Below, piece by piece: positions 17,463-26,926 of a stretch of DNA of 64,000 bases. The notes under the pieces are model-generated. The model searched no databases and was not told the DNA's origin. It worked only from the letters and a program-made list of their open reading frames with translations. Source of the stretch: Bifidobacterium hapali. GTDB taxonomy: Bacteria > Actinomycetota > Actinomycetes > Actinomycetales > Bifidobacteriaceae. Positions within the stretch are counted from its first letter, which is position 1. The number at the start of each line of letters is the position of its first letter. Where the stretch lies: the NCBI RefSeq assembly GCF_002259755.1, contig NZ_MWWY01000020.1, positions 41,859 to 105,858 on the forward strand, in the 5' to 3' direction. The position numbers and the translations under genes were made by a program.

Positions 17463-19055
17463 TTATCTTTCCGGTGTAGGTGGCTGCTGTTGCTGCTGTT
17501 GCTGCTGTTGCTGCTGTTGCTGGGCTTCTTCCTGAGCTTTCTTCTCAGCTTCAGCCTTCGCAGCAGCATCAGCGGCAGCCTTTGCGGCAGCTTCCTCAGC
17601 AGCTTTCTGCTGGGCAGCTGCGGCCGCTGCCGCTGCCGCAGCTTGTTGCTGTGCTAGCCGCTGAGCTTCAGCTTGCTGAGCCGCTGCAGCATTCTGATCA
17701 GCGAGTTCCTGTGCAGAATTGTTCACGTCATCAAGTGCTGTCTGCAATGCAGAGGACGCATCCTGCAAAGCTTTAACATCCGGCTTTGACTGGCCGAGCA
17801 ATTCGTTTGCTTTATCAATCGCAGACTGCAATGCTTGACGAGTTGCATCATCAGCTACTGCACCGAGCGTATTGTCAAGACGAGTCTGCGCATCGGCCAC
17901 AGCAGTAGTCAGCTGCTGCTTCACCTTGTCACGGTCTGCATCAGTTTTCTTCGTCTGGCTAGCAGTCACCGCATCCGCAGCTTGAGTCAGCGACGAGGCG
18001 AGTTCTTTGGCTTGATCAGCACCAGTGTTCGCATCAGCAGTTTGCTTGGTGAGCGTGTCAACACCGGCAGATTCGCCACAAGCGCTCACTTCATTGAGTG
18101 AGTTAGCGTTGCTCACCGCTTTCTTCAGCGCAGCAATAGTCGCAGCATCAGCGACCTGATCAGTAGTCACTTTCTGTGCACTTGCGCTCTTGCTGACCGC
18201 AGTCTTTAACGCGTCAGCCGCATCTTGATAACTCTTGTATGCGGCTTGGCAAGCTATAAGTTTGTCAGCACGCATGGTATCACTTTGGCGATTGTTCCAC
18301 ATGAACGCGCCGCCCGCGGATAGCACGGCTACGGCAGCAACTACAGCGATTCCACCAATTACAAACTTTGGATTGAACGCAGTAGTTCGTCCAACAGCTG
18401 GGGCTGCCCCATTCGTAGGCGGAACTGACGCGGGTGCAGTACCAAGTGCACCGATTGGTGCGATCGGACCAGTTTGTGAGATCTCTGAGAAATCTTCCAT
18501 ATCAGCGCTCACCACATTGCTGCTACCGCTGATCTCTGGAATGGCACTCTTGCCAGCACTATGGTCAGTTTCAGCTGCAATCGTCGGGTTAAGCGGCAGA
18601 GCATTCAGTGATGGTGGCACCGGTGGAGCAGGCGATAATACTTGTGTCGCGCCACTATCTACCGACTCAGTCTCTGGTTTGGTAGCCGGCAATACTTGCG
18701 TAGCGCCTGTTTCTACTGGCTCTGCCGGATTGGGCGCAGCCATACTCGGCAGTACTTGTGTAGTCTCACCATCAGTCACAGGAACAGACTGAGGCACAGG
18801 CGATGCATTAATCGGCGTAACAGCGATATCCGGTACTGGAACGTCAGCGTCAGGGTTCGGCAGACTAGCACCGGTGACACTGGGCGTAACGGTAGGCTGC
18901 GAATCTGTTTCAATGGGTGGGAAACTAAAGTCAATAGGTTTTGTTTCGGCTTCTGACTCATGAGCCACGTCGAATGACAGATCGTCAAGTGGCACGTCTG
19001 GCAGCCCGTCATCCTGTGTTCCACGGGTCTGCGCAGTCCAATCGTCATTCAGCAT
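17463..19055 (-). CDS. Single-pass envelope protein with TQVL repeats, coiled region and poly-Q tail
   Basis: 530 residues. Residues 1-230 are Pro/Ser/Thr/Val-rich and presumably cytoplasmic, with three TQVL motifs at about 99, 119 and 137 in a DGETTQVLPS-like context. Such TQ motifs resemble Ser/Thr-kinase targets bound by FHA domains (inference). A membrane segment is at 231-253. Outside, residues about 265-440 form helical FIVAR-like repeats (DADRDKVKQQLTTAVADAQT), followed by an Ala/Gln/Lys-rich coiled stretch and 13 glutamines encoded by a 9-nt repeat. The short gap to the preceding gene on the plus strand (17378-17462) contains an in-phase-looking continuation of the tail in another frame (see findings). 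Confidence 0.7.
   Translation of the reverse strand: MLNDDWTAQTRGTQDDGLPDVPLDDLSFDVAHESEAETKPIDFSFPPIETDSQPTVTPSVTGASLPNPDADVPVPDIAVTPINASPVPQSVPVTDGETTQVLPSMAAPNPAEPVETGATQVLPATKPETESVDSGATQVLSPAPPVPPSLNALPLNPTIAAETDHSAGKSAIPEISGSSNVVSADMEDFSEISQTGPIAPIGALGTAPASVPPTNGAAPAVGRTTAFNPKFVIGGIAVVAAVAVLSAGGAFMWNNRQSDTMRADKLIACQAAYKSYQDAADALKTAVSKSASAQKVTTDQVADAATIAALKKAVSNANSLNEVSACGESAGVDTLTKQTADANTGADQAKELASSLTQAADAVTASQTKKTDADRDKVKQQLTTAVADAQTRLDNTLGAVADDATRQALQSAIDKANELLGQSKPDVKALQDASSALQTALDDVNNSAQELADQNAAAAQQAEAQRLAQQQAAAAAAAAAAQQKAAEEAAAKAAADAAAKAEAEKKAQEEAQQQQQQQQQQQQQPPTPER
17481..17522. repeat. 9-nt tandem repeat (ctgctgttg) encoding poly-Gln
   Basis: About four and a half copies of the unit in the end of the envelope-protein gene. 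The repeat unit is a multiple of three, so copy change would alter the length of the glutamine run but keep the frame. Confidence 0.8.
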
Positions 19056-19191
19056 CGTCGGCCCCTTGCTTGTCGTCTACTGCCTATTCGTACGACATCA
19101 TAATAGGGGGCGCCCCTTTCAAGCAAGCCGACAGCCCTCAATAACCATCACCAACCTATACCCCCAGCAATAGCAAAACTTGCTTAACGCA

Positions 19192-19224
19192 ATGAAGCCC
19201 GACCAGTAGGTGGTCGGGCTTCAT
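19192..19224. terminator. 14-bp perfect hairpin
   Basis: Arms ATGAAGCCCGACCA and TGGTCGGGCTTCAT with loop gtagg. It is terminator-like, but there is no long T tract on either strand and no gene ends close by; it could be a leftover terminator or part of a small RNA. Confidence 0.5.
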
Positions 19225-19477
19225 CAGCGAGGAGAAGGAAGAAGAAGAAAGGAAGTTCAGTTGTTCGCAGTTGTTCAGCTGCTAACAGTCATATAACCAC
19301 CCGTTTCGGTACATTACGTAGATAGTAGCTGAAAGTTATCTGAATATATTGAAATGAGGCATACCGCTAAGAACAGTCGAAGAAAATCGGTTAATGGGTA
19401 AAGACTGGTGTTTAGTGAGACTTGAGTATGGTTCAGGCTCTTCTGTGGTGTAATTGGGGATGGTCGGTGAGGATTGT

Positions 19478-19661
19478 GGCTTGTTGTGGGGTATATCTTG
19501 CAGTTCTAGGTTACTGAGCCATGTATGACGCTTGTTGTGAGCAAAACTGAAATAGTGAAAAGCCCGGAATTCCACGCTTTCTACTATTCGCATCATAGTG
19601 AATATCGGCACGATATCCCGCTGATTAACCTAGAACTGCAAGATACACTTCATAACAAGCC
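19478..19661. repeat. 184-nt MITE-like element with 36-nt inverted ends
   Basis: Left end 19478-19513 and right end 19626-19661 are inverted copies differing at about five positions; both contain cttgcagttctaggtta in the matching orientation. The inside carries no gene. No clear target-site duplication is visible, so a mobile origin is only a possibility. Confidence 0.5.
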
Positions 19662-19868
19662 AATTCGATTATTCGTTAACAAATATTGCCCGAACTGGTG
19701 ACTGGTTGCAGTTGCAAGATCGCGAAGTCTGTCAGACGACGCGAAAACATATAAAGCCAAGCCTAATAGCAAACAATAAGGGGATGCCAAACGGTCCTCA
19801 TCAACCGCTAGACATCCTCTTTTGCTTGTCACGCCATCGTAGACCAACAAATCAGCGCAATCGCTCAG

Positions 19869-20453
19869 CTAGTTACGAACCGATTGATCAATCACCGTAC
19901 GATTACCCAGCGGTTGTTGCAATGTAACGATCATCGTATAGTACACCGCTTGCATCGTACATGCTTCTGGAGCACTTGGTATGAGTCCCTCAACTAATCG
20001 CACAGCTACTTGCGTATCCGTTTCCTGTATGTCAACGCGATATCCATAACAGCTGTCGGTACCGCCCATAAAGTACAGTCGCAACGTCGCATCTGAGACG
20101 ACTGCGTAACTGTTGATTGACAGGTCATGTTCATGACTGAGACTCGTTGATGGTGTGACCTCGCTCTCATCGCGAGTGTCAGCATAATCGTCGGTGACCT
20201 GCGGCACGACACCGTCATTACGCCCTGTAGTAACATTCCACGGTGCGATCTTTGCCATTGTTTCTTCGCCGGTGTTATTGTTTGGCGGCATACTGTGCGA
20301 CGACGTCGTATCGGACGGCGCAGCTGGTGATGTCGAGTTAGGTTGTACCGCACTACCGCAACCGGCTGTCATGATGACTGACATTGTCAGCGCAATGATG
20401 AGCGACAATGCGCGCGATACGGTGCGTCGCATTACGCTGCGATTAGTGGCCAT
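19869..20453 (-). CDS. Small lipoprotein of unknown function
   Basis: 194 residues starting at the ATG at 20453 (TGAGGAT upstream). A signal peptide with lipobox MTAGC (about 27-31) is followed by a Ser/Thr/Pro/Asn-rich spacer and a compact domain of about 100 residues with two cysteines, in TDSCYGYRVDIQETD and PEACTMQAVYY, probably disulphide-bonded outside the cell. I recognise no named family. It is alone on its strand. Confidence 0.65.
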   Translation of the reverse strand: MATNRSVMRRTVSRALSLIIALTMSVIMTAGCGSAVQPNSTSPAAPSDTTSSHSMPPNNNTGEETMAKIAPWNVTTGRNDGVVPQVTDDYADTRDESEVTPSTSLSHEHDLSINSYAVVSDATLRLYFMGGTDSCYGYRVDIQETDTQVAVRLVEGLIPSAPEACTMQAVYYTMIVTLQQPLGNRTVIDQSVRN

Positions 20454-20519
20454 ATCCTCAGTATATATTGCTTTTCGATAGTTCTGCCTCGTACTGAATG
20501 ATCGCATAAATGCGCATAG

Positions 20520-20888
20520 CACATTATTAGCACAAACAAGTACTCAAAGCCATATTCAGGGAAAGATCCTGAACTCGACGATGGAGATATTTTCAAAGCA
20601 TTCGTGCCTGTTCGCTGGCTGAAAGGTACTGCCATTGCAAGTGATACACCAGCTCATCATGACCCAGTAAATGACCTAGTGAATGACCCAGTAAATGACC
20701 TATCAGTGCGGGAACAACTTCTACTAAACGTGATTCGAAAGAACCCGTCAATTACCTATCAGCAAGCCGCACAAGCATTATTAGTATCTGAATCCACCAT
20801 AAAACGAATACTCCGAACACTGCGAACGTCGGGAATCATCGAACGAGATGGTTCAGATAAACGTGGAACATGGCGGGTTCTTTCCTGA
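20520..20888 (+). pseudogene. 3' remnant of an AlbA_2-type ATP-binding/DNA-binding protein
   Basis: The open frame begins without a start region. It reads KYSKPYSGKDPELDDGDIFK, then AFVPVRWLKG, a spacer with a DPVNDLVNDPVNDL repeat, and a winged helix (NPSITYQQAAQALLVSESTIKRILRTLRTSGIIERDG). This is the C-terminal end of the family of the complete gene at 56635-58080; the AlbA_2 and ATPase parts are missing upstream. An ATG at 20604 could still yield a 94-residue DNA-binding protein. I judge decay more likely. Confidence 0.65.
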
Positions 20889-20899
20889 TTTTGGTGGCT

Positions 20900-20938
20900 G
20901 ATTGTGGTGGCTCAGCCTTATCCTGAGCCACCACAATC
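20900..20938. terminator. Perfect 16-bp hairpin between convergent genes
   Basis: Arms gattgtggtggctcag and ctgagccaccacaatc with a 7-nt loop. It lies between the regulator remnant and the alcohol dehydrogenase gene and can act on both strands. Confidence 0.75.
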
Positions 20939-20955
20939 ATCACTTCACATCGCCA

Positions 20956-21999
20956 TTACAGTGTGATGAGGGCTTTGATGACGTTGCGCTGGTCCATTGC
21001 CTCGTAGGCGTCTTGAATATGGTCAAGATCGTAAACGCCAGTGAACACGCGTCCCGGATTGATCTGATGCGAGAGCACCGCGTCAAGCAGACCGCCGGCA
21101 ATGTCATAGTGACGTACCGGTGCCGGACCACCCTTAATACCAATGTTGGCATAGAACGTGCCTTCCGCGCTGATCGTCACATCGTGAGGCAAGCCGACGC
21201 GGCCAATCACACCGCCGCGACGAACAAGTCCGAGTGCCGTGTCGAACGACTGTTTCGAGCCAACACACTCAAGTACCGCGTCTGCACCGTAGCCATCAGT
21301 CATCGACAGTACTTTGTCGATTGCAGCTTGATCGCGTTCCGGAACAATGTCGGTCGCGCCGAATTCGCGGGCGAGCGCAGCGCGATCTTCATGTCGGCTC
21401 ATGGCAATAATGCGTGTCGCACCGCGCATCTTGGCCGCAATCACACCGCACAGGCCGACTGCACCGTCGCCCATCACAACAGCCGTATCTCCCGACTTGA
21501 CTTCGGCGGATACTGCGGCATGATATCCAGTCGACATCACGTCGGAAATCGTCAGCAGTGAGGCGAGTGTCGCATCATCGTAGTCGTCTGGCGAACCGGG
21601 CACCACGACCACTGTGCCGTCGGCTTCAGGCACGCGCAAGTATTCGGCTTGGCAAGCAGAGAAATAGCCGCCGTGAGGGCAGACTGATTCAAATCCAGCC
21701 TTGCAAACCGGGCACGTTCCGCAGCTGTACGGGAATGGTACGACCACGAAATCGTCGGGTTTGACCGAAGCAACTGCGGAACCGACTTCCTCAACTACGC
21801 CGATTGCTTCGTGTCCAATTTGTGAATGCGGTGTTTGTTCAGATAGGCCGCGGAAAAACCACAGGTCCGAACCGCATACGCAGGTGCGTACAACGCGAAT
21901 AACAATGTCATCGTCGCGTTCAATGGTTGCTTTTGCTACTTCCTCGACGGCGATAGTGCCCGGTTTGACGAATATTGCAGCTTTCATTGTTGCGCTCAT
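20956..21999 (-). CDS. Zinc-dependent alcohol dehydrogenase (MDR family)
   Basis: 347 residues, a usual family length. The catalytic zinc motif is GHEAIGVVEEVG with Cys in CVCGSD. The structural zinc cysteines fall in SCGTCPVCKAGFESVC. The Rossmann fold has VVMGDGAVGLCGVIAA, and PVRHYDIAGGLLDAVLSHQI is near the end. It oxidises an alcohol or reduces an aldehyde with NAD(P)H in the cytoplasm; the substrate is not evident. The ATG at 21999 has AAGGAG. It is divergent from the DXS-like gene across 257 nt. Confidence 0.9.
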   Translation of the reverse strand: MSATMKAAIFVKPGTIAVEEVAKATIERDDDIVIRVVRTCVCGSDLWFFRGLSEQTPHSQIGHEAIGVVEEVGSAVASVKPDDFVVVPFPYSCGTCPVCKAGFESVCPHGGYFSACQAEYLRVPEADGTVVVVPGSPDDYDDATLASLLTISDVMSTGYHAAVSAEVKSGDTAVVMGDGAVGLCGVIAAKMRGATRIIAMSRHEDRAALAREFGATDIVPERDQAAIDKVLSMTDGYGADAVLECVGSKQSFDTALGLVRRGGVIGRVGLPHDVTISAEGTFYANIGIKGGPAPVRHYDIAGGLLDAVLSHQINPGRVFTGVYDLDHIQDAYEAMDQRNVIKALITL

Positions 22000-22256
22000 G
22001 TATGCTCCTTCAATCGATTGTTGGTTATGCGAACTAGTCGGTTTCTCATAACCGGCGAGCGGAATCGTTGACGTCTTCTACCGTACGAACTGTAAGTACT
22101 TGAAGTAAAGCGGGTATGTCTCGGTTGTGTCGGCGGCGTGTCATCATGCTGATTTACGGAGATGTTGCGGGTATTTTGCTTGCGAACACTGTTGTACGGA
22201 ACCCAGTGCGCTAGGATGTCGCCTTTGGAAGTGACAAGGGAAAGGATACGCGGGTT

Positions 22257-24197
22257 ATGAACGGTGGGATGTTACGCACGATTCACGGACCCGCTGATTT
22301 GCATGCTCTCGATGCGACGCAACTGCCTGCCTTGTGTGAGGAGATTCGTCGCACGCTAGTTGATTACGGTCATCGACACGGCGGTCATATTGGATCGAAC
22401 CTAGGCATGATCGAAGCTACAGTCGCCTTGCATCGTGTGTTTGATTCGCCGCGCGATCGCATTGTGTTTGACGTGTCACATCAAAGTTACGTACATAAGA
22501 TGCTGACTGGGCGCGCGGACGCGTATCTTGACCCGGCGTTAGCGGATACGGTGACTGGTTTTACGAATCCAGATGAGTCTGAGCATGATCAGTTTGTGCT
22601 GGGTCATACGGGTACGTCGATTTCTCTGGCTTGTGGGCTGGCGAAAATGCGCGATATGGCCGGCGGGCACGAGCATGTTATTGCGGTGATTGGTGATGGT
22701 TCACTCAGCTCGGCTATCGCGTTTGAGGGTTTGAATAATGCGGCTGCGCAGGGTGGCAATCTTATTATTGTGGTCAATGATAATGAGATGTCGATCGCGG
22801 AAGATCAGGGTGGCATGTATGCCTCGCTTGCCCGGTTGCGCGCGTCGGGCGGGACTGCGGAACCGAATTTGTTCACTGCGTTCGGTTTGGATTACCGGTA
22901 TGTGGAAGACGGTAACGATGTGACTGCGCTCGTCGCCGCGTTCACTGAGGTGCGTGATACAGATCATCCGGTTGTGGTGCATATTCATACGTGCAAGGGA
23001 CTTGGTTTGCCTGCTTCTGACGATATTGCACAGCCTGTTGATGAGTCTGTGGCTACGTCAGGCCGTTGCGAAGCGAATCACTGGATTAATCCAGATAGTG
23101 CCGCTCACCGTCCGCTTGGCGCGCGTAAATATTACGGACAGTTAGCAATGGCTCAACTTGAGTCACGATTCGATCACGAGCCTGGACTCGTAGTTATCTC
23201 CCCCGCAACTCCCGGCTCGAACGGTATTACTCGAGCATTTCGTGACCGTGCTGGCAAACATTATGTAGATACTGGTATTACGGAGGAGCACGCAGTTGCG
23301 TTCGCATCCGGTATCGCGCGCGCCGGCGGCAGACCAGTACTCGCCACGTCTGCCACATTCTTCCAACGTACTTTTGATCAACTTCAGCAAGAACTGTCAC
23401 TCAACCATACTCCAGCCACACTGCTCGACTTTGGCGGTGGATTATCTGGCAGTGACAACACGCATTCTGGCGCGTTTGATATTGCCATGTTCGGCAATAT
23501 TCCGGGACTGACTTGTCTTGCACCAACATCGCAAACCATGTTCCTCGATATGCTCGCATGGTCAACAAGTTCAGCTAATCAGGGACCTGTGGTTATTCGC
23601 GTACCCGGCGATACGATTCTCAATGCTGAACGCACAGGACTACTGCCGTGTGATCGCAAACAGACTGTCGCTCAACCTGTCACAGCAGCATCACAACCTG
23701 TTTCCGATACGCCATCGACCATATCCGACGATCAACCGTGGTCACGTTACCATATCGTCCATGCCGGTTCACGAGTCGCTATTCTTGCACTCGGCAACGA
23801 ACTACCACTCGGACTGCGTGTGATTACGACCCTCGCCAACCACACCGCAGATGGTACAAACGCGTCCGTTCATGGTTCGTCTGAGCTAGCAATTGACGCA
23901 ACACTTATTGACCCGCAACAGTTCTCTACACTCGATGCAACAACTCTTGCGTCACTTGCCGAACGCCACGAGCTTGTCGTCACGCTCGAAGATGGTCAAC
24001 TCGAAGGCGGCTGGGGTGAGAAAGTCACCGCATGGTACGCGAACCATTGCGACCCCACGATCGCCGCTTTGCGCGTACTCAACTTCGGCGCGACGAAAGA
24101 ATTCACTGACCGCGTGCCACTCACTGAGCTCAACGAACGATACGGATTAACCGTCGACCAGATCATCGCTCGTATCCGCGAAAATCTCGCCAACTAA
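22257..24197 (+). CDS. 1-deoxy-D-xylulose-5-phosphate synthase family protein, divergent
   Basis: 646 residues. Thiamine-diphosphate enzyme of the DXS/transketolase superfamily: HGGHIGSNLGMIEATVALH and FDVSHQSYVHKMLTGR near the N-terminus, the ThDP motif GDGSLSSAIAFEGLNNA ending in VVNDNEMS, a pyrimidine-binding domain with TEEHAVAFASGIARAGGRPV, and a C-terminal transketolase domain. DXS joins pyruvate and glyceraldehyde-3-phosphate in the MEP isoprenoid route. Several positions depart from housekeeping DXS: GSDNTHSGAFD where DGPTHHG is usual, and SIAEDQGGMY after the ThDP motif. It may therefore be a paralogue with a different substrate. It is not next to other isoprenoid genes. Confidence 0.75.
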   Translation: MNGGMLRTIHGPADLHALDATQLPALCEEIRRTLVDYGHRHGGHIGSNLGMIEATVALHRVFDSPRDRIVFDVSHQSYVHKMLTGRADAYLDPALADTVTGFTNPDESEHDQFVLGHTGTSISLACGLAKMRDMAGGHEHVIAVIGDGSLSSAIAFEGLNNAAAQGGNLIIVVNDNEMSIAEDQGGMYASLARLRASGGTAEPNLFTAFGLDYRYVEDGNDVTALVAAFTEVRDTDHPVVVHIHTCKGLGLPASDDIAQPVDESVATSGRCEANHWINPDSAAHRPLGARKYYGQLAMAQLESRFDHEPGLVVISPATPGSNGITRAFRDRAGKHYVDTGITEEHAVAFASGIARAGGRPVLATSATFFQRTFDQLQQELSLNHTPATLLDFGGGLSGSDNTHSGAFDIAMFGNIPGLTCLAPTSQTMFLDMLAWSTSSANQGPVVIRVPGDTILNAERTGLLPCDRKQTVAQPVTAASQPVSDTPSTISDDQPWSRYHIVHAGSRVAILALGNELPLGLRVITTLANHTADGTNASVHGSSELAIDATLIDPQQFSTLDATTLASLAERHELVVTLEDGQLEGGWGEKVTAWYANHCDPTIAALRVLNFGATKEFTDRVPLTELNERYGLTVDQIIARIRENLAN

Positions 24198-24381
24198 CCG
24201 TCCAAATCCACCCCGTGTACGTTCACTGTTGCACGTACGCCACGCACTATCGCATCCAGCAGACGTTCAGACAAGTTCCAGAAACCGTTGCCGCACTCGC
24301 CAGCCGACCTTGCGCAACACTCCAGCACATCCCACGCAAGACGACGTGTAATGAAGTCATCCAAACGAAAGGATGACGATC

Positions 24382-26016
24382 ATGACTAGAACACAACGTT
24401 CCACAGCACGACGCAACCAATCCAAGGCAGCAGCTCGCAACACTCTTGCTATGCGACCGACCGACGCCACTTATCGTCTCATCGCCATCGCTGCAACCGT
24501 CTCACTCGCAGCCGGCGCCGCGGCAGGAGCTGGTAGCGCGTATATCATCCATCGCTCCTCTCGCGCGATAACCAACACTGGCATTATCATGAACGGCAAC
24601 AGCAACATGGGCATGGGCGGCGGCGCTAACACCATGAGCTACGACTACACCGGCTCATACACCGCCACACTCACCGCCGACGCCACCGAGCAAACCTCCG
24701 ATGACGAAACTATCGAATCCACCACAGCCGATCAGAACACAGCGCTCGCCACGAACGGTGGCACACTGACCATTACAAACAGTAAACTCATCAAATCTGG
24801 CGATTCCGATAATGCCGATAACAATAATTTCTACGGCACCAATTCGGTCGCTCTTGCCGTCGGAGACGATTCCAAGACTATTATTTCTGGTAGCACGCTC
24901 AGCGCTTCCAGTTCCGGTTCAAACGGCGTATTCGCCACTGATTCTGGCACCGCACTCGTGTACAACACGACCATCAGTACCACATCTGATAATTCGCGTG
25001 CGCTTGACGCTACCTATTCCGGTACGATTCTCGCTGGCAAAGTCACAGCCGATACGCAAGGCGATCACAGTGCAACCGTAGCAACTGATCGCGGCGGCGG
25101 TAACGTGTCAGTCGTTGATTCCACGCTCTCCACTGCCGGTTCCGGCTCGCCACTGTTGTACTCGACTGGTGACGTTCAAGTCAGCGGTGTCACTGGCACT
25201 GCCACTGGCGCGCAAATCGCTGGTATGGAAGGCTATAACACGATTCTCATCAACGATTCAACGCTGGAAAGTACCAATACCGATCGTACCGGTTCCGATC
25301 CAATCGCTAACGGCGTGATCATTTACCAGTCCACGTCTGGCGATGCGGAATCATCCACCGGTGAGCATGCCACATTCCAAGCTAAAGATTCAACGCTGAA
25401 GTCAGCAATCAAATCCGGGTCTATGTTTTACTTTACGAACACCACCGCTGACGTAGTGCTCAGTAACACTACGCTCGATTTTGATACGAGCAAAGCGACG
25501 CTGATTAACGCGTCCGGCAACGATGCGAATAACTGGGGTTCAGCTGGCTCGAATGGTGCGACAGTCACATTCACCGGCCGCAACCAAACGTTGAAAGGCA
25601 ACGTGACTGCCGATACTATTTCCTCAGTCGACCTGTATTTGCTCGACGGAACGACGTGGACGGGCGCAGCATCGATTACTGAGAACTCTGCGGCGAGTAA
25701 CAGTTCGACCAGCGACGCACCGATCACTGTAAACGTGGATGGTTCGTCCACATGGGTGGTCACCGAAGACACGACGATTTCCGCGCTCAACGTTGCATCT
25801 GGCGGCCGTATTGTTGATGAGAACGGCGACACGGTGACGATTGTTGCGAACGGTACAACTGTTGTCACTGGAGACAGTGACGTGACAGTAACCGTGACAG
25901 GCGAATACTCAACCACAGTGAATGCTGGCTCAGATACGCAATTAGCAGATGAAATGATTGACCGTTCTGAGTTTGATAGTCAGTTTGGCACCAGCACTAG
26001 CTGGACGATGGCCTGA
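24382..26016 (+). CDS. Anchored surface protein with beta-helix-like repeats
   Basis: 544 residues. A basic N-terminus and one membrane segment (about 35-55) are followed by a large Ser/Thr/Asn/Asp-rich outer part. Short repeats of the type VVDSTLSTAGSGSP, ILINDSTLESTN and TFQAKDSTLKSA recur through it, with the spacing of right-handed beta-helix (pectate-lyase-like) adhesins. No catalytic residues can be assigned. The start at 24382 is nine bases after GAAAGG. It is followed by another envelope protein gene (26137). Adhesion or carbohydrate contact is the likely role. Confidence 0.65.
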   Translation: MTRTQRSTARRNQSKAAARNTLAMRPTDATYRLIAIAATVSLAAGAAAGAGSAYIIHRSSRAITNTGIIMNGNSNMGMGGGANTMSYDYTGSYTATLTADATEQTSDDETIESTTADQNTALATNGGTLTITNSKLIKSGDSDNADNNNFYGTNSVALAVGDDSKTIISGSTLSASSSGSNGVFATDSGTALVYNTTISTTSDNSRALDATYSGTILAGKVTADTQGDHSATVATDRGGGNVSVVDSTLSTAGSGSPLLYSTGDVQVSGVTGTATGAQIAGMEGYNTILINDSTLESTNTDRTGSDPIANGVIIYQSTSGDAESSTGEHATFQAKDSTLKSAIKSGSMFYFTNTTADVVLSNTTLDFDTSKATLINASGNDANNWGSAGSNGATVTFTGRNQTLKGNVTADTISSVDLYLLDGTTWTGAASITENSAASNSSTSDAPITVNVDGSSTWVVTEDTTISALNVASGGRIVDENGDTVTIVANGTTVVTGDSDVTVTVTGEYSTTVNAGSDTQLADEMIDRSEFDSQFGTSTSWTMA

Positions 26017-26136
26017 TATTTCATTCCTCGCCAGAAGTTCAAGTACCAATTCAATTACCAATTTATTATCACAGTTTTCAACCATCCTTTATCCCCATAT
26101 TCAATCATGCATCGCAACGCTACGAAAGGAATGATC

Positions 26137-26892
26137 ATGAGCAACAACACCACTACCCCGAAGGCCGACGTAACTTCATCGACTACTTCAACTGAACAAA
26201 CAGTTGAGCATACTGCGGCAACTGAGCCGATTCAGCCGACTTATGATGTCGCACAAGAAACAGCGCAAACGCAACAGTCGGCCCAACAGTCAGTCAGCGA
26301 GAGCACGCATGCGCAGACTGCACAATCAGCGTATACTGGTCAGGACAGTCAAGCTAACCAAGCCGGTCAAGCTCATCAGTATGGACAGTTTGCCAATGGT
26401 CAGTATGCAGGTGACCAACAGTACGGAACGTATGGTCAGCCTTACACGCAAGGATATGCGCAGCACAATCAACAGCCGTACGGGCAGCAACCAGCTCAAC
26501 CATATCAGCCCAACCAGCAGATGAACGGTCAAGTACCGATGCCTAAGCAAGGCAATCCGAAAGTGCGGTTCTGGGCTATCGTCGCTGGCGTCTCACTCGT
26601 GTGCGGCCTGATCGGTGGCGCGATAGGGGCTGCAATCGTGAACGCAGTTGAAGGCGACGATAATGGCGGCAACCGTTCCAGCCAGTACATGCAGATGCCG
26701 GGCGGCGGTATGGGCGGTCAGTTTGGTAACGGACAATCAAACAACGGTCAGACGGGTGGCGCGTCAAGCCTGCCCGGCGGTGACAATAGTGAGTCAAACG
26801 GTTCATCGAACGGATCTGATAACAGCCAGTCTGGTAATGGTTCAAGCAACTCTAGCAGCTACATCGAAGACGGCGATCTCATCGAGTCATGA
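26137..26892 (+). CDS. Single-pass envelope protein with Gln/Tyr-rich and Gly/Asn/Ser-rich halves
   Basis: 251 residues. Residues 1-140 are Gln/Thr/Tyr/Gly-rich with GQ-type repeats (YGQPYTQGYAQHNQQPYGQQ) and presumably cytoplasmic. A membrane segment (VRFWAIVAGVSLVCGLIGGA, about 147-170) precedes a Gly/Asn/Ser-rich tail of about 75 residues. Both halves are predicted disordered. The GGGMGG motif also occurs just after the membrane segment of the preceding gene's product, so the two may work together. The start at 26137 is six bases after GAAAGGA. Confidence 0.6.
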   Translation: MSNNTTTPKADVTSSTTSTEQTVEHTAATEPIQPTYDVAQETAQTQQSAQQSVSESTHAQTAQSAYTGQDSQANQAGQAHQYGQFANGQYAGDQQYGTYGQPYTQGYAQHNQQPYGQQPAQPYQPNQQMNGQVPMPKQGNPKVRFWAIVAGVSLVCGLIGGAIGAAIVNAVEGDDNGGNRSSQYMQMPGGGMGGQFGNGQSNNGQTGGASSLPGGDNSESNGSSNGSDNSQSGNGSSNSSSYIEDGDLIES

Positions 26893-26926
26893 AAGTAGTC
26901 CGCAATCGTATGCCACCTCAATAATT

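Larger units (their letters stand above)
19056..19868. other. 813-nt gene-poor stretch with palindromes and an inverted-repeat element
   Basis: No convincing gene. It holds a GC palindrome GGGGCGCCCC (19107-19116) in the upstream region of the gene at 19055, a strong hairpin (19192-19224), a purine-rich tract (19230-19256), and an inverted-repeat element (19478-19661). The rest shows nothing I can interpret. Confidence 0.6.

Noticed and set aside
17481..17522. Poly-Q repeat as a phase-variation switch
   Set aside because: The 9-nt unit keeps the frame, so copy change would alter length only.
19650..19850. 66-codon minus-strand frame in the gene-poor region
   Set aside because: No family, no good ribosome site, overlaps the inverted-repeat element.
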